From: Helichrysum umbraculigerum
Taxonomy: Eukaryota; Streptophyta; Magnoliopsida; Asterales; Asteraceae
Length of the DNA stretch: 64,000 nucleotides
NCBI GenBank assembly: GCA_949592205.1
Contig: CATIUR010000003.1
Coordinates: 87,396,501 to 87,460,500 of the forward strand
Direction of reading: 5' to 3'
The notes under the pieces are model-generated. The model was given only the letters and a program-made list of their open reading frames with translations. It was not told the DNA's origin and did no database searches. Both the position numbers and the translations under genes were made by a program. Positions 1 through 10,828 of the stretch are shown here, in pieces (position 1 is the first letter of the stretch; each line of letters starts with the position of its first letter).

Positions 1-83
1 CACAGTCATAGGGGAGTTCTGCGTTCCTTTCTCTAGTTTATTTATCCGTTTTTGCAAGATTATATCGACCTATATCCCAAACA

Positions 84-227
84 CTAAGTGTGGGATCCTT
101 GGAATCCACAAAATACTAAGAGATTGTTTCCATAATCAGTAGAAATTCTAAGTGTGGGATACTTCGACAAGAGGTGTTCAATACACAGATTCGAACATTA
201 GGGACAATGTTCCTCTAAGTGTGGGAT
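84..227 (+). repeat. Three polypurine-tract-like motifs CTAAGTGTGGGAT
   Basis: Three exact copies of CTAAGTGTGGGAT lie at 84-96, 148-160 and 215-227, spaced 64-67 bp apart. A fourth copy forms the apparent true polypurine tract at the LTR border (1451-1463). Element D has the same cluster of three on the minus strand at 7508-7638. They may be decoy or supplementary plus-strand primer sites; this role is inferred. Confidence 0.75.
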
Positions 228-1450
228 ATACGGTCTGCAACCGCAAGTTTAACCTCTTGTCCGTAAAATAAACAATATTTTCATTAAAAGGCTAAAAATG
301 AATAAGTTTTCAAAATTTTTGATTCAAAAGCAACATTCTTTAGAACCTCTATTTTCCGAAAATATAAATTACAGAAAGAATTGAGTTTTAACAAAGAAAC
401 AAAACGGTTCTCTTAGAATAAGATACGGACGAAAAAGGCAACACATGCCTAGACACACAGACCAAAACATTCGATTCGTGAGGTTTCAGCCCATAATTAG
501 CATTCATCTTTAAAATGCTTCACTTTTTGTTTCATGTGTGTGCCGATGTATGTATTTGAATTAGAACTTGCTCTTGCAATACATTTCGAGATCACACCAA
601 TGAGTGCCATACGTGGCATAGGTACAACCTATCTTGATAGCTTCTAAGGAATCCATAGCACCTCCCTCAACCACCAAACATCCATCCACACCCAATCAAA
701 ACTTCCTACTATTCATCCCGAACCTACAAAAGTTTTATCTTTCAACAAATCTTCAAAGACACTCTGAATTTCCTAAGACTTTTACAAGAAAAGCCACCAC
801 AACCCAATATCGTGAGAAATCCTCCGGGCCATGAGATACATATCTATTGGTGAGGTCGGCATAAGAGAAGAAAAATGAAAAAGAAAGAAACCAAAGAATC
901 ATACATGCCGGCACCACCAAAGAAGAAGCCAAGAGAAATCCAAAAAGGGTTATACTACAAAGCCTTTTCGAAATCTAAGAAATTTCAAAAGAGACTCTCT
1001 TAAGAAAAACACCCCAGTTTCGAGAAATTACAAGGAAAACACATCACACCCCTCATCACACACCTTCTTCAAAAACCACACACCCAATTCCTTCTAAGAT
1101 ATCTCGAAAGGTTAGTACCGTCCTCATCAAAAGTGATGGAGATTTGATTCTTGATCAAGCCTATGACGAGAATGCTGCATGACTGGCTATCTGAGTGATT
1201 GACACTAGCAAGTAGGAAACCCTAAACACTTGAGTGATTTGAGTGACCCACTGTAAGGATTGCCTAGTCATGATTACCATCTAAGTTGCCCGAAGAATGT
1301 ATCAAGTTCTATAAACTCTTAGTTTCCGGTAAAAACTCTTTCATGACCGTAGTTTTATATTTTCTGAAATTAGTATTTCTAACAACTGATGCAATTAGAA
1401 TCCTTCCAGAAGTTTTTTATGAATGAGTTTGCTTGAGGACAAGCAAAGTT

Positions 1451-1466
1451 CTAAGTGTGGGATACT
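1451..1466 (+). other. Polypurine tract of element A
   Basis: CTAAGTGTGGGATACT lies immediately upstream of the LTR start TGATATCGCG at 1467. This is the expected position of the plus-strand primer, and element D has the near-identical arrangement at 6013-6028 on the minus strand. Confidence 0.7.
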
Positions 1467-2206
1467 TGATATCGCGTAGAAAGTCACGTTTTTACTACCG
1501 ATATCTCTCTCATTCTAGAATGATTCTTGGCATATTAGATCAAAAACATTACAAATCAGTAACATTATGCCAAGATGGTCAAAACGAAGTTGCACGATAA
1601 AAATCAAGCAAAACGGATGTAAAACGGAGATTCCACACACGTTTGAAGATTCAAGGCATAAAAACGAGATTTCAAGACCAAATTGCCCTCCACCAACATC
1701 CACTATTTTCAAGATGTTCGTTTTCAAAATACGAATCCAACAGAAGAAGAATCAACCAAAACGGGTGAAAAATGAAGATTTCGCGCCCGCCGGAAGATCC
1801 AAATGATCCGTACGCAATATCTGGAGCTAGGGACCTCATTTTAAGGCATATCCTATGTCAAAATCTTCGTTTTTGAATTACAAATTCAACAAAAAAAGAA
1901 TCAACTCAAACGGACGTATAACGAAGAAAACACGCATGAATCGAGAAACGAAGCAAAAGATCGCGCAACGGGGCGGGATGGGGCCCAGCGCCACCGACCA
2001 CCAGCCAGCCACCGCCGGCCACCTGGCTGGCACCGCCGGCCACCCTACCCCCATCTCGGTTTCCATTTTTGGCAAGTTTTGGTACCCGGTGCGCCTACTT
2101 TTCGCGTTGTACAGTACCCGGTGCGCCTACTTTTCGTGTTGTACACACCACTTTTGGAAAGCTTTCTAATGTGCACCCCTTGATGCTAATGTGAGCCAAA
2201 GCTCTC

Positions 2207-2216
2207 CTATAAATAG
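2207..2216 (+). promoter_or_regulatory. TATA box in LTR A
   Basis: CTATAAATAG is followed about 30 bp later by pyrimidine-rich CT sequence, the usual LTR promoter layout. Element D and the two older LTRs to the right have TATA boxes in the same context. Confidence 0.7.
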
Positions 2217-2295
2217 AGGGCTTGAGGCTTCATTTCAACTTACACCATATGCACCTCCTTTCTTGCATATTTCTCTTTCTCTCTCTAGAATTCTT

Positions 2296-2396
2296 TCTCT
2301 AGCACTACTCTTAGGAGTTAGAGGAGAATTATTCTTGTAGTTAGTTCTTCTCTCTAGTCTCTCTCTCTAGCACTACTCTTAGGAGTTAGAGGAGAA
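2296..2396 (+). repeat. Direct duplication near the transcription start of LTR A
   Basis: A 33-bp segment containing CACTACTCTTAGGAGTTAGA occurs at 2296-2328 and again at 2364-2396. The same sequence is duplicated in the opposite orientation in element D's LTRs (5137-5167 and 5192-5222, and the matching part of the right-hand copy), although much of the two LTRs otherwise differs. Confidence 0.8.
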
Positions 2397-5302
2397 CTAG
2401 AGAGAAGATTAGGGTCCCTCTACTTTCTCTCTCTAAGTTAATTTGGAGAGAGATAAGTATGAGATTTATTATGTAATAGTTAGTAGTAGCTAGCTTATCA
2501 ATGTAACGCTTTGGATTATTCGGAAGTAATATAAGCATCGTTTGGCTCGCAATAATTACGGGTAATATCTATCCTTTTCTCTTATTAATTAATTGTAATG
2601 TTCTTGTTTGATGTTTATGATTTATTAATATTGGAAATGTCTATTCCCATGATATGTGAGTAGTTGTTTATATGTTTGCCATGATTTAGATAGTTATAAT
2701 GGGATGATAATAAATGTTGTGAAGTAATATGACGGCCCCTATTCGACTGTTCTCGGATATAGTGCTGGAAACGCTTTAGGCGGAGTACAAACGTACGGAA
2801 GTCTGAGAACGACCGAAGGTAGTTATATTACGGACCAATACTTTAAATGTGCTAAATGAATTTCTATTTATAGTTTAATTATAACATTATGAACGAATGA
2901 TGGCATGTTTGGCCAACCGCTTATTACCAGACTACCCCAACTTATTCCGGTAGGGTAAAACCTGTTTATGTGACTATTTATTCAATAGACCATGCCATGA
3001 TACGGACATCTCTGACGACCGAGATTGGGGAATAGGATTCGAGGGTAGTTGTTAGCCGATATGTTCAGTACATTTGGGAGAACTTCTGGTGTATTGTAAT
3101 TGTTTGTGTTTACTATCCATGTGACATATCTTCTATCTGATTGCGGACAACTCTACGTTAGTTAGTTGATAGGATCGTAAAACAACTCATTCCAACATAG
3201 TCTAAATTCATAAAAAGAAACCTATATGAATGGGAATTATTATACTTTGTTATTGTTTAAATGTATGACACCAGACCTAATTTATGGAGTACCCTTTCTA
3301 GTTATCCACGTGACTGCAACCTAGATATTAGGGAGTCCGGAACCTTAATTGTGGTAAGTAGTTATCTGTGCCCATGACATGCAATAAGTAAGACACAGTG
3401 AAACCACTCGTTGTATATATTAGATTTACATTTCTACACTGCTTTACATTTAGTTAGTTTAGAGTGTCACCCTCACTGTCAATTATTCTTGACCGCATGT
3501 TAGACGTAAGAACCCGTGGAACTACCCTGTAAAGTACACTGTCTATTACTGAAAGGCATGGTCCTCATATGAAACATGTTTTAAACAACCTGTGAATAAT
3601 CTGGAGATGTATAACTGTTTGAAAAGGAGAGATCTAGGTCATAAATCAAAAGTAATTGGAGCTTAAGAAAAGTATTAACAAGGTCTAGTGAGGAAAGTCC
3701 AAGTGATTTAGATTTATCAACCCCCTAGATTTTACATATTTGATTCTTTAAACATAACAAGTTAATAATTAGATACACTATTAGAAGAACGAGAGATAAG
3801 CTTAGGTGTTAAGAACGGTCGGACCTATGAGACGATATGCTGCTTTATTCATGTACCTCGGTTAATCACCAAAATAGGTTGCTTATCTTTCAACTAGGTA
3901 AGTATTGGGAGTTTAGCATATTGCTCCGATCAGAATCACGATAACCTAGTTCCTAGTGACATGCCAATGGGAATTTAATTGGTAGGGTTCTAGTGTTTAC
4001 ACCAAAGTCTGTCAATCTATTAATCTGAAAGTGTCCCCATCATAAACACAATCCCAATATTATACTATTCCAAGTCATGGTAAACCACGTCTTCCCTATC
4101 CTTAGTTGTTCCTTATATGCAAGCTAGTTCTTCTTAATTTTATTGCTTTAGTTATTTTAATTAGATAAAAACCAAACAAAACCAACTATCTGAACCCAAT
4201 CTTGAGGACTGAATTATCCAAACGAGCTCCGTTTCAAATTCGACCGTCTGGAGACGACCCTGATCATCCTTACCACGTACTAGTATCAGGTACTTGTGCC
4301 TAGTACCAGTAGGTAGTTTGGAGGTTTAGGCCCCGAGCAAAATAAATTTTAAAACACCCTGATTGCACCCATGGTCGTTACAACAGCACCGACGACACCG
4401 ACGGCTGAGGGCGCATCATATTACAGTAAACCATCTATGATAGCTAAACAACCCGTTCACTTTATAATCGCAAACCAATAAATCCCTGATTAATTCACAG
4501 TGTACTATACGATAGATAGGCAGTATTTCCATTGCTTCAAAATCAGACCATGTTATTTTCAGAAAACACAGATAGGTAGTGACCGTTTGACTAAGGGTCG
4601 CGAGTCCTTGACATAAAGGTTCTAACCACGTTTATTGGAGGAAAGGCGTTAGTTTAGTTTAAAATCATAAATGTATAGTTAACAGTGCACCGGTTTTCAA
4701 TATTTAACAATGGGGATCATTATTTCACAACGGATTGTGCCCACGACTTTCATAGCTTCCACGTTCCGTACTACACACATTCGTGATGTTTCCGGCGCTA
4801 TACAAATGAAAGCCATATAACGTTACCTCCGTTGTTTCATAACGATGTTATCCCAATTGTATTTAAAGTAGCATCACCCAAAGTATTAACAAGCTAACTA
4901 CATCATAACAAACACAATAGCTAATCTACTCACTAATCATGGCAATGTATCCTAAATCAAACATAATAATAGCATGCAACATTATGAGAGATAAGGATAG
5001 AAATAACCGAAAGTAATGCGTAGATTGAATAGCAGTTGAAAGGTTACACGGACAGAGCTCCGAAATATCTTGAGCAATATTACAAAGGAGATCCTCCAAG
5101 AGTTCCAACTCTATTACAAAAGCTACCCTACTAATCCTCCTCTAACTCCTAAGAGTAGTGCTAGAGAGAGGACGCTAATTTCCTACTAATTCTCCTCTAA
5201 CTCCTAAGAGTAGTGCTAGAGAGAGAATGCTAACCTAATTCTAGAGAGAGAATGAGAGTGAGATAAGAGGTGTGTGGTGTGTTTGAAATGAATGAGGAGG
5301 CT

Positions 5303-5315
5303 TGGTATTTATAGG
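5303..5315 (-). promoter_or_regulatory. TATA box in 3' LTR of element D
   Basis: On the minus strand the sequence is CCTATAAATACCA, followed by CT-rich leader and the duplicated CACTACTCTTAGG motif. It is identical to the box in the 5' LTR at 28831-28843. Confidence 0.7.
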
Positions 5316-5427
5316 AGAATGAGGTGAAGCTTGGTACAAGTCAGAAAGCATGAAGAACAAGCACCAAAGCGCATACGGGGGGTACTGGACAAAGGGGGGG
5401 TCAAACGGCACTTCACAAGGCAAACAC

Positions 5428-5490
5428 CCCCGTATGCGGCACCCATAGGGCCGTATATGGCACCAAGGGTACCGTATACGGTACCTAGGT
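5428..5490. repeat. CCGTATACGG palindrome cluster upstream of the LTR D promoter
   Basis: Three CCGTATACGG-like units follow one another. The last lies in a perfect 18-bp palindrome, GGTACCGTATACGGTACC, at 5468-5485. The cluster lies about 115-185 bp upstream of the LTR TATA box in its reading direction. The 5' LTR has the same cluster, with the palindrome at 28997-29014. Confidence 0.75.
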
Positions 5491-7507
5491 GCCCAGGGGG
5501 GGTTGGTGCTCCGTTTGGCCTCCGCTTGTTTCTCGGTTGCTTGGTTCGTCCGTATCTTCTTCGTTTGGGCTCCTATTTGCTTGATTCTTGCGCCGTTGGC
5601 TTCGTTTTTCCGTTACGCTTCTAATGACACTGAGTTTACCAAATTTGGAGGTGTTTAACTTTTGCGTGTTCCGGATGACGATCGGCGAGCTTCCAGACTT
5701 GCATCTTCTCCGTCTTTCGTCCGTTTCTTCTGATTCTTTCACCTCCGGTCTTGGATTTCCCTATGGAATCATAAAATATGAATTAAGATCTACTTCCATA
5801 AGTAAATCAAGAAGGGAATATTTAAGGTGACATTATTTGCCTCGTTTTGCGTGATAAACGGATGTTTTTGGTGATTTTAACAGCAACGCCCATAATTAGA
5901 CCACTTTGGTGATTTTAAGTAAATAATAGATATTTTAAGATGATTTCACCAAATATAAGTCCAATAAGTGCAGAATAATGTGCCTGAAAACATGACTTTT
6001 TAGGACACATCAAGTATCACACACTTAGACGTTGCTTGTCCTCAAGCAACACATCCATGCCTCGTGAAAAAGATATTTTAAAATCTGGTTTTGGGGTGAG
6101 TCAGAGCATTTTCAAAAGTCATCATTTTCTCATATTCATATATTTGCTCTAAAAACATCAGGAAAAATAAGATAATTATTTCAGAAACAAGTAATGACTC
6201 TCCTTAAGCATACTTCCAAATCTCGTGATCTTGGAGTATACATGACTAGGCGATCTCACTAAGGTGGTCACTCAATTCACTCAAAAGTGTTTCAGGTTAC
6301 CTAGCATTCTAAACAAGGAAATCGCTCAATTAGCCAGTCATACAGTACTCATCGTCATAAGCTTGATCGAGAATCGGATCTCCACCACTTAGGTGAGAAC
6401 GATGCTAATTATCCCAAGACATTCAGGGGTTGTAATGCTTGTGAGGGTTAAGGGGTATGGATAGTGGAAATTTTGGGTGTAAGGGTGTTGCTTATTCTAG
6501 GACTCCTAAGGTTACGAAAAACTTAATTTAGAAACGGATGTATAGTAAAGTAGCTTTTGTCTTCTATCGGATCTTCTTCTTTTAGGGCGATACTTCGAAG
6601 CACTAGCTTTATTCTTGGAACTATATTTTTTTCTTTTTCTTTTATTTTTTTTTCTATTTTCTATTTCTTCTTTTATTTTCAGAACTTCTTTGCCAGAGAA
6701 TTTCCAAGGATTATTAAATGCGGGAATCCTTCTTCTCATCTTTCTTCTTCGAGTCTTTTCATGGTGTCAATTTTTCACACCAAGGATATTTCTTTTTCGG
6801 AGAACACGAGAGAGTAAGACAATTTGAAGGGATGTTTCTAAAAAGCGTTGTTCATAACCTCAGAAATTCTAGGATAAGTTTTTTTGGAAGTTTGGGAAAG
6901 TGGGGGTTTAAACATGTGGGTTTATGAAACGAAAAGGTTTAGGCTCAACAGGGTTTTCTAAGCGGATCATCGATACTAAGAATGAGCATCGGAAAGGGTT
7001 TTGGGCTTGAAAGAGAAGGCTAAAAAGTGGGTTAAATCCTAAGGAATGTCAAGGTCATCTAATTGTACCTGTACCTCGTACGGTACTCACCAATGTGGTC
7101 TCGAAGCGTATGTCAAGAGCAAGTTCTAATTTAGATATACATGCATCGGCACACACAAGAAATGAACAATGTAGCATTAAAGATGAATGCTTTTAAGGCT
7201 CAAGTCCTCACTGCAAAATAGGTTGTATGTGCCTAGTCATGTTCTTATTAGATTATCATTTCTTGCTTAAGCAATCATTAACTTATTTTCCTTAGATTTT
7301 AAAACAACTTATTCATATTTTGAAAATGACTTTTCTTAAAAACATCAAAACTCAAAAATTCAGAGTTAATCGGATGATTAAACTCGTTTTTCTTTTGAAA
7401 AAGGGTTTTGAAAATTGAAAAATTTTGAAAAATTTAGAGGAACATTTTCTGTGTTAACTATTTTGAACTAAAATCATTAAAACAAACTAAGGTATTCTAT
7501 ACCTGCT

Positions 7508-7638
7508 ATCCCACACTTAGAGAAACATTGTCCCTAATGTTCTCTTGAGTTGAGATTGTAAAATCCCACACTTAGAGTTTGAACATGTAAGAAAATGTTT
7601 CTCAAGTGTTTTGTTTTGGGGTAGAATCCCACACTTAG
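7508..7638 (-). repeat. Three polypurine-tract-like motifs in element D
   Basis: ATCCCACACTTAG, the reverse complement of CTAAGTGTGGGAT, occurs at 7508-7520, 7563-7575 and 7626-7638. The flanking context (ATTAGGGACAATGTT on the minus strand) matches that of the third motif in element A. Confidence 0.75.
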
Positions 7639-8246
7639 TGATAAGTTTAGGGAAGAGTATAGACTACTTTTATTATCACACTAACAAAACAAATAAACAT
7701 GAATCATAATAAAACAGATAAAAGAGGAAAGGATCAGATACTCCCCAGATAGTAAGTTGCACAGGAGCTGAGTTTCTGAATTTACAGAAGAAGATGTGGC
7801 CAAGATCTGCTTCTGAGCTCTTCATGAGGATTGGCTCGGCTTCAAGCGACTTTGCTTATTTCCATCTCATCATCTCAATTTTATCCTTATGAAGAGATCT
7901 CTTAAGTGTGAACACGTTGGATGTACCCTTTTTACAAACTCGGTTTTGTTGTTGCAAATGAAAAGAACTCACTGTCTTGGATTTTGAAAGATGTTTTCTA
8001 ACACAAACCGGTTTTATAAATCATGTGTTTTTAAACGAGTTCGAGCATAATGCATAAAAGTAGTATGCAAGTACCTCAAATGCTCGAAACACAAGATGAT
8101 TTTCCTTTTCATCCAAGAACAGTGGTTTATTTGCAACACGAGTTGTATTTAAAAGATGTTTTGGTTAAAAGTTGGGTTCATCCAAGTGTGAAGGATAGTC
8201 GGAGATCTACTTCATTTCTCAGATTCTCTTTCTTCTTTTATTCCAT

Positions 8247-8350
8247 GGGTTGCCTCCCAAGAAGTGCTGCTTTTAAAGTCGAGAGCCTGACTTTATTTCA
8301 CGGGTTGCCTCCCGAGAAGTGCTACTTTTAGAGTCGAGAGCCTGACTTTG
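8247..8350 (-). repeat. Tandem duplication GGGTTGCCTCCC
   Basis: Two 49-bp copies start at 8247 and 8302. They begin GGGTTGCCTCCC(A/G)AGAAG and end GAGAGCCTGACTTT, and lie just past the stop codon of the X frame. The GGTTGCCTCCCAAGAAG phrase is familiar from the 3' regions of plant Athila/Tat elements (recalled, not checked). Confidence 0.7.
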
Positions 8351-8362
8351 CCTTCCTTCAGT

Positions 8363-10810
8363 CTAGTTGGAGCTGGAACCTCCAGGGTCGGAAGTGTTCA
8401 GAAGTGGAACCCTGGGATTGCGTGGATAGATCCTCAGAAAGTGGCGAGAAATGATTTCAACAATGTTTGGAATCTCTTCTGAAAAGATAGGGAAACTTTC
8501 AAGATGTTGCTGAGTAACCCTTTTCATGTGCAGAAGGTCCCAAGTGATATCCCTGATTGCTCTGGATATAGGTCCGCGGGAATCAACTACAGAGAAACCA
8601 TCAGATTCAATCATTTCTCTCTGAGGGTGCTGCTGTCTGAATGAGTCCATGAATCCGAGAAATTGGAGGTGTAAAGTGTCGTGATCTGCTATGCCAGAGC
8701 TTCCTCTTATTTCTCGAATTGAATCATGAATATCCTGGATGAGCCTGTTTTGATAATTGGTGAACGTGAGATTTGAGTCTTTGAAGGTGTTGCACACTAT
8801 ATTGTACACCTCACGTAAACCATAGTGAAATATCTGTCGATGCTCGTCCGGGTTATCCTCAACAAAGATTTCTTGGATCCGATCAGTGAGGAAGTTCACG
8901 ATGTTAACCATCGAACCTTCTGGTATAGAGGAAGGGATGTCACGCGACCTTTCAGTGAAACTCACATACTCGAGATCTTCAGCAATCTTGTGAGCATGGA
9001 ACTCAATAGTGCAGTCGATGTAGAACCTGTGAGGAGAAGTCTCGTCCATGTGGTCGTTCCTTGCCATAGAATTAAGTATGTCCCGAAGATTATTCATCAG
9101 TCGAATATCAGCATCTGCATCAGGGTTCCCAGTAGCACGGTTCATTTCCTCATGGAATGAGTGTAAAGACTCACTTTGCTCCTGAGAATATGGAAATGCG
9201 GATCTGATTAGAGTGTCATAGATCTTCCTGTAGATGCGCTTCTGTTCTTCAAAGAACTCCAGCTCTTCAGATGTTGGTCTAGTGCTTTGTTGTAGCAGCT
9301 GAGCAGCGAGATCTTCGGCGAAGGCATTGAGACGATTGTGGAAGAATCTGTAATCTTGGGAATTCTCGTTTTGGTTGACTTCAGACTCGGCTATGATTTC
9401 CTCGATCAGGGCCTGTTGTCGTGGAGTGTACTCGTTGGTAGAGTTGAGGATAATGCTAGTCATAGTGGGTATGTCATCTTCAAAGTCTTCGATAGCACTT
9501 ATCATCTCCTCATGGTTAGTGATAATCGGAATTTCTGGAGAAGGTGGATTAACTGGAGGCGTAGGAAGATGGATAGACCGGATATCTATTGGAATGTCAG
9601 CGTAGATGACATCATCCACGTCACTCTCTATGAATGGAGAATCCCTAGCCTGGGAATCAGGGAACTCAACATGATCAGATAGTGGCTGGGTGTCATCGGT
9701 GATTTGAGATATCGGTTGTGAAGAATGCATCTCTATGTCTCTCTCTTCCTGAGAATCAGTACCTCGGCTAGATTCAGAGGTGCTTCCAAATTCGAACAGG
9801 GTTCGTGGCGCAGATGCGTCGAAGGTTTGAATCCTTCGGGAATGCTCTCTTGAATGCAACTCCGGTAATCGGGAAGCTTTGTAAGCTGAGATCTTCATCA
9901 GGAGTTTGTTTCTAAGCTCTGGGTGTTGTTTTGCTAACACAATGATTTTCTCGATGTTTAACAGAGCGTCGAGTCGAGGCGAGATAAGAGGCTTAGAGGG
10001 GTCCATGACAGAGGCTATAAGCCTTTCCATGGTTATGCCGAATCCTGCATCATATGGTTCATCTGTAGGTGGATCATCATCTGATTCATTATCTGACAGG
10101 GGAATAGCGTTTTCGATCTGCATGATTTCTTCTGTCGGATAGTGAGAATCAGGAAAGCAGTGATGCGGTGGGGTGGATTGGTATAAGTCCTCCTCTGGGT
10201 CTTCCTCCATTTCTTCTTCGGATTCCTCCATTTCTTCTTGTTCAGGTTCAGTTTCTTCTTCCTCCATTTCTTCCGGTTCTGACTCATCTGGCTCGGAATC
10301 GTCACTCTCTTCTTCTGACTCTGACTCTTCTGTTGATGATATGAGGCAAGTGTGCTCATCTGGTACGTAAGTATCTGATGGTTCTGAATCAGAAGTGTCA
10401 TCGTCCGAAGTGATCCTGCCCATAGAGATGGCATATATCTCTGCTTTCTCTGCGAGGAGCTCATCAGCCTGATTGATTCTGAATGCAACAGTTTGTCCAT
10501 GTGCTCTGAGGCTGATAGTCTGCGAGTAAACATCAATAATAGCACGAGCAGTATTCATAAAAGGCCTTCCTAGGATAATGGGTATATTGATGTCTTCCTG
10601 AATATCCATCACTACGAAGTCAGTTGGGAAATAGAACCTATCCACTTTTACCATGACGTTCTCAGCTATGCCTCTAGGATATCGGATTGTTTGATCGGCA
10701 AGCTGGACGCTCATTCCAGTGGGTTGCAGTGGTCCTAATTCAAGTCTGGAGTAGAGTGAGTAAGGCATGAGGTTGATGCTCGCTCCGAGATCGGCCAAGG
10801 AACGGATCAT
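8363..10810 (-). CDS. Retropepsin-like protease fused to a long unknown domain X (element D)
   Basis: This 815-residue frame continues the gag frame after a single TGA. Residues about 5-125 are a retropepsin-type aspartic protease of the Ty3/gypsy kind. They carry an active-site segment ADLGAS, a central QLADQTIRYPRG segment and the conserved IILGRPFM near the end. Residues about 140-255 are extremely acidic (runs of E, D and S). The remaining 550 or so residues are rich in predicted helices and polar residues. No YxDD-type polymerase motif, RNase H, HHCC or DDE integrase motif appears. The protease would be expected to cut Gag in virus-like particles; what X does is unknown. ATG at 10810 is only the first methionine after the TGA at 10829-10831; the natural product was probably a single Gag-protease-X polyprotein. 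I find no break inside this frame. Confidence 0.8.
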   Translation of the reverse strand: MIRSLADLGASINLMPYSLYSRLELGPLQPTGMSVQLADQTIRYPRGIAENVMVKVDRFYFPTDFVVMDIQEDINIPIILGRPFMNTARAIIDVYSQTISLRAHGQTVAFRINQADELLAEKAEIYAISMGRITSDDDTSDSEPSDTYVPDEHTCLISSTEESESEEESDDSEPDESEPEEMEEEETEPEQEEMEESEEEMEEDPEEDLYQSTPPHHCFPDSHYPTEEIMQIENAIPLSDNESDDDPPTDEPYDAGFGITMERLIASVMDPSKPLISPRLDALLNIEKIIVLAKQHPELRNKLLMKISAYKASRLPELHSREHSRRIQTFDASAPRTLFEFGSTSESSRGTDSQEERDIEMHSSQPISQITDDTQPLSDHVEFPDSQARDSPFIESDVDDVIYADIPIDIRSIHLPTPPVNPPSPEIPIITNHEEMISAIEDFEDDIPTMTSIILNSTNEYTPRQQALIEEIIAESEVNQNENSQDYRFFHNRLNAFAEDLAAQLLQQSTRPTSEELEFFEEQKRIYRKIYDTLIRSAFPYSQEQSESLHSFHEEMNRATGNPDADADIRLMNNLRDILNSMARNDHMDETSPHRFYIDCTIEFHAHKIAEDLEYVSFTERSRDIPSSIPEGSMVNIVNFLTDRIQEIFVEDNPDEHRQIFHYGLREVYNIVCNTFKDSNLTFTNYQNRLIQDIHDSIREIRGSSGIADHDTLHLQFLGFMDSFRQQHPQREMIESDGFSVVDSRGPISRAIRDITWDLLHMKRVTQQHLESFPIFSEEIPNIVEIISRHFLRIYPRNPRVPLLNTSDPGGSSSN

Positions 10811-10828
10811 GCCAGAGTGATAGATAGA

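Larger units (their letters stand above)
1..4418 (+). mobile_element. Athila/Tat-like LTR retrotransposon A, 3' portion
   Basis: This is the 3' end of a Ty3/gypsy-type element in plus orientation: about 1.47 kb of non-coding internal sequence, a polypurine tract, then a complete 3' LTR starting TG and ending CA. Its coding part would lie left of the window. The internal region and the polypurine neighbourhood (GAGGACAAGC then CTAAGTGTGGGAT) match the corresponding region of element D on the other strand, so the two are relatives. The LTR ends exactly where element D's LTR sequence resumes (4419 corresponds to 27947), which shows that A inserted into D's 3' LTR. The putative 5-bp target duplication is TATTA at 4419-4423; its partner is outside the window. 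No long open frame lies in 1-1466. Confidence 0.8.
1467..4418 (+). repeat. 3' LTR of element A (2952 bp)
   Basis: The LTR begins TGATATCGCG right after the polypurine tract and ends GGGCGCATCA at the exact junction with element D's LTR. It contains a TATA box (2207-2216), a duplicated R/U5 motif (2296-2396) and a GC-rich patch at about 1970-2055. Short open frames across the GC-rich patch have no recognisable domain and are not called as genes. Confidence 0.75.
4419..6012 (-). repeat. 3' LTR of element D, truncated in window
   Basis: This is collinear with 27947-29553 at about 99% identity by eye. The LTR starts TGATGTGTCC at 6012 and reads leftward until element A interrupts it at 4418. The right-hand copy has an extra 13-bp direct duplication in the GATTTCACC region. 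Confidence 0.9.
6013..8362 (-). other. 3' non-coding region and polypurine tract of element D
   Basis: This is 2.35 kb between the stop of the gag-protease-X frame and the 3' LTR. It holds the polypurine tract next to the LTR (6013-6028, minus strand CTAAGTGTGTGATACT), a cluster of three similar motifs at 7508-7638, a T-rich patch at about 6625-6690 and a 55-bp-period tandem duplication at 8247-8350. Short open frames here have no recognisable domain. Confidence 0.65.

Noticed and set aside
1855..2169. 104-codon frame in plus strand and antisense frame 1878-2075
   Set aside because: Both come from the GC-rich patch of LTR A; there is no domain and no start context, and their position is upstream of the LTR TATA box.
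6625..6827. Short Phe-rich frames that look like membrane segments
   Set aside because: They arise from a T-rich patch in the 3' non-coding part of element D, without start context or homology.
8825..9682. Plus-strand frames of 111 and 114 codons opposite X
   Set aside because: They are antisense to a clear coding frame and have no recognisable domain.
10033..10545. 170-codon minus-strand frame within the protease-X region
   Set aside because: It is an out-of-frame shadow of the acidic stretch, where GAAGAA-type codons give Lys/Arg-rich reading in another frame.
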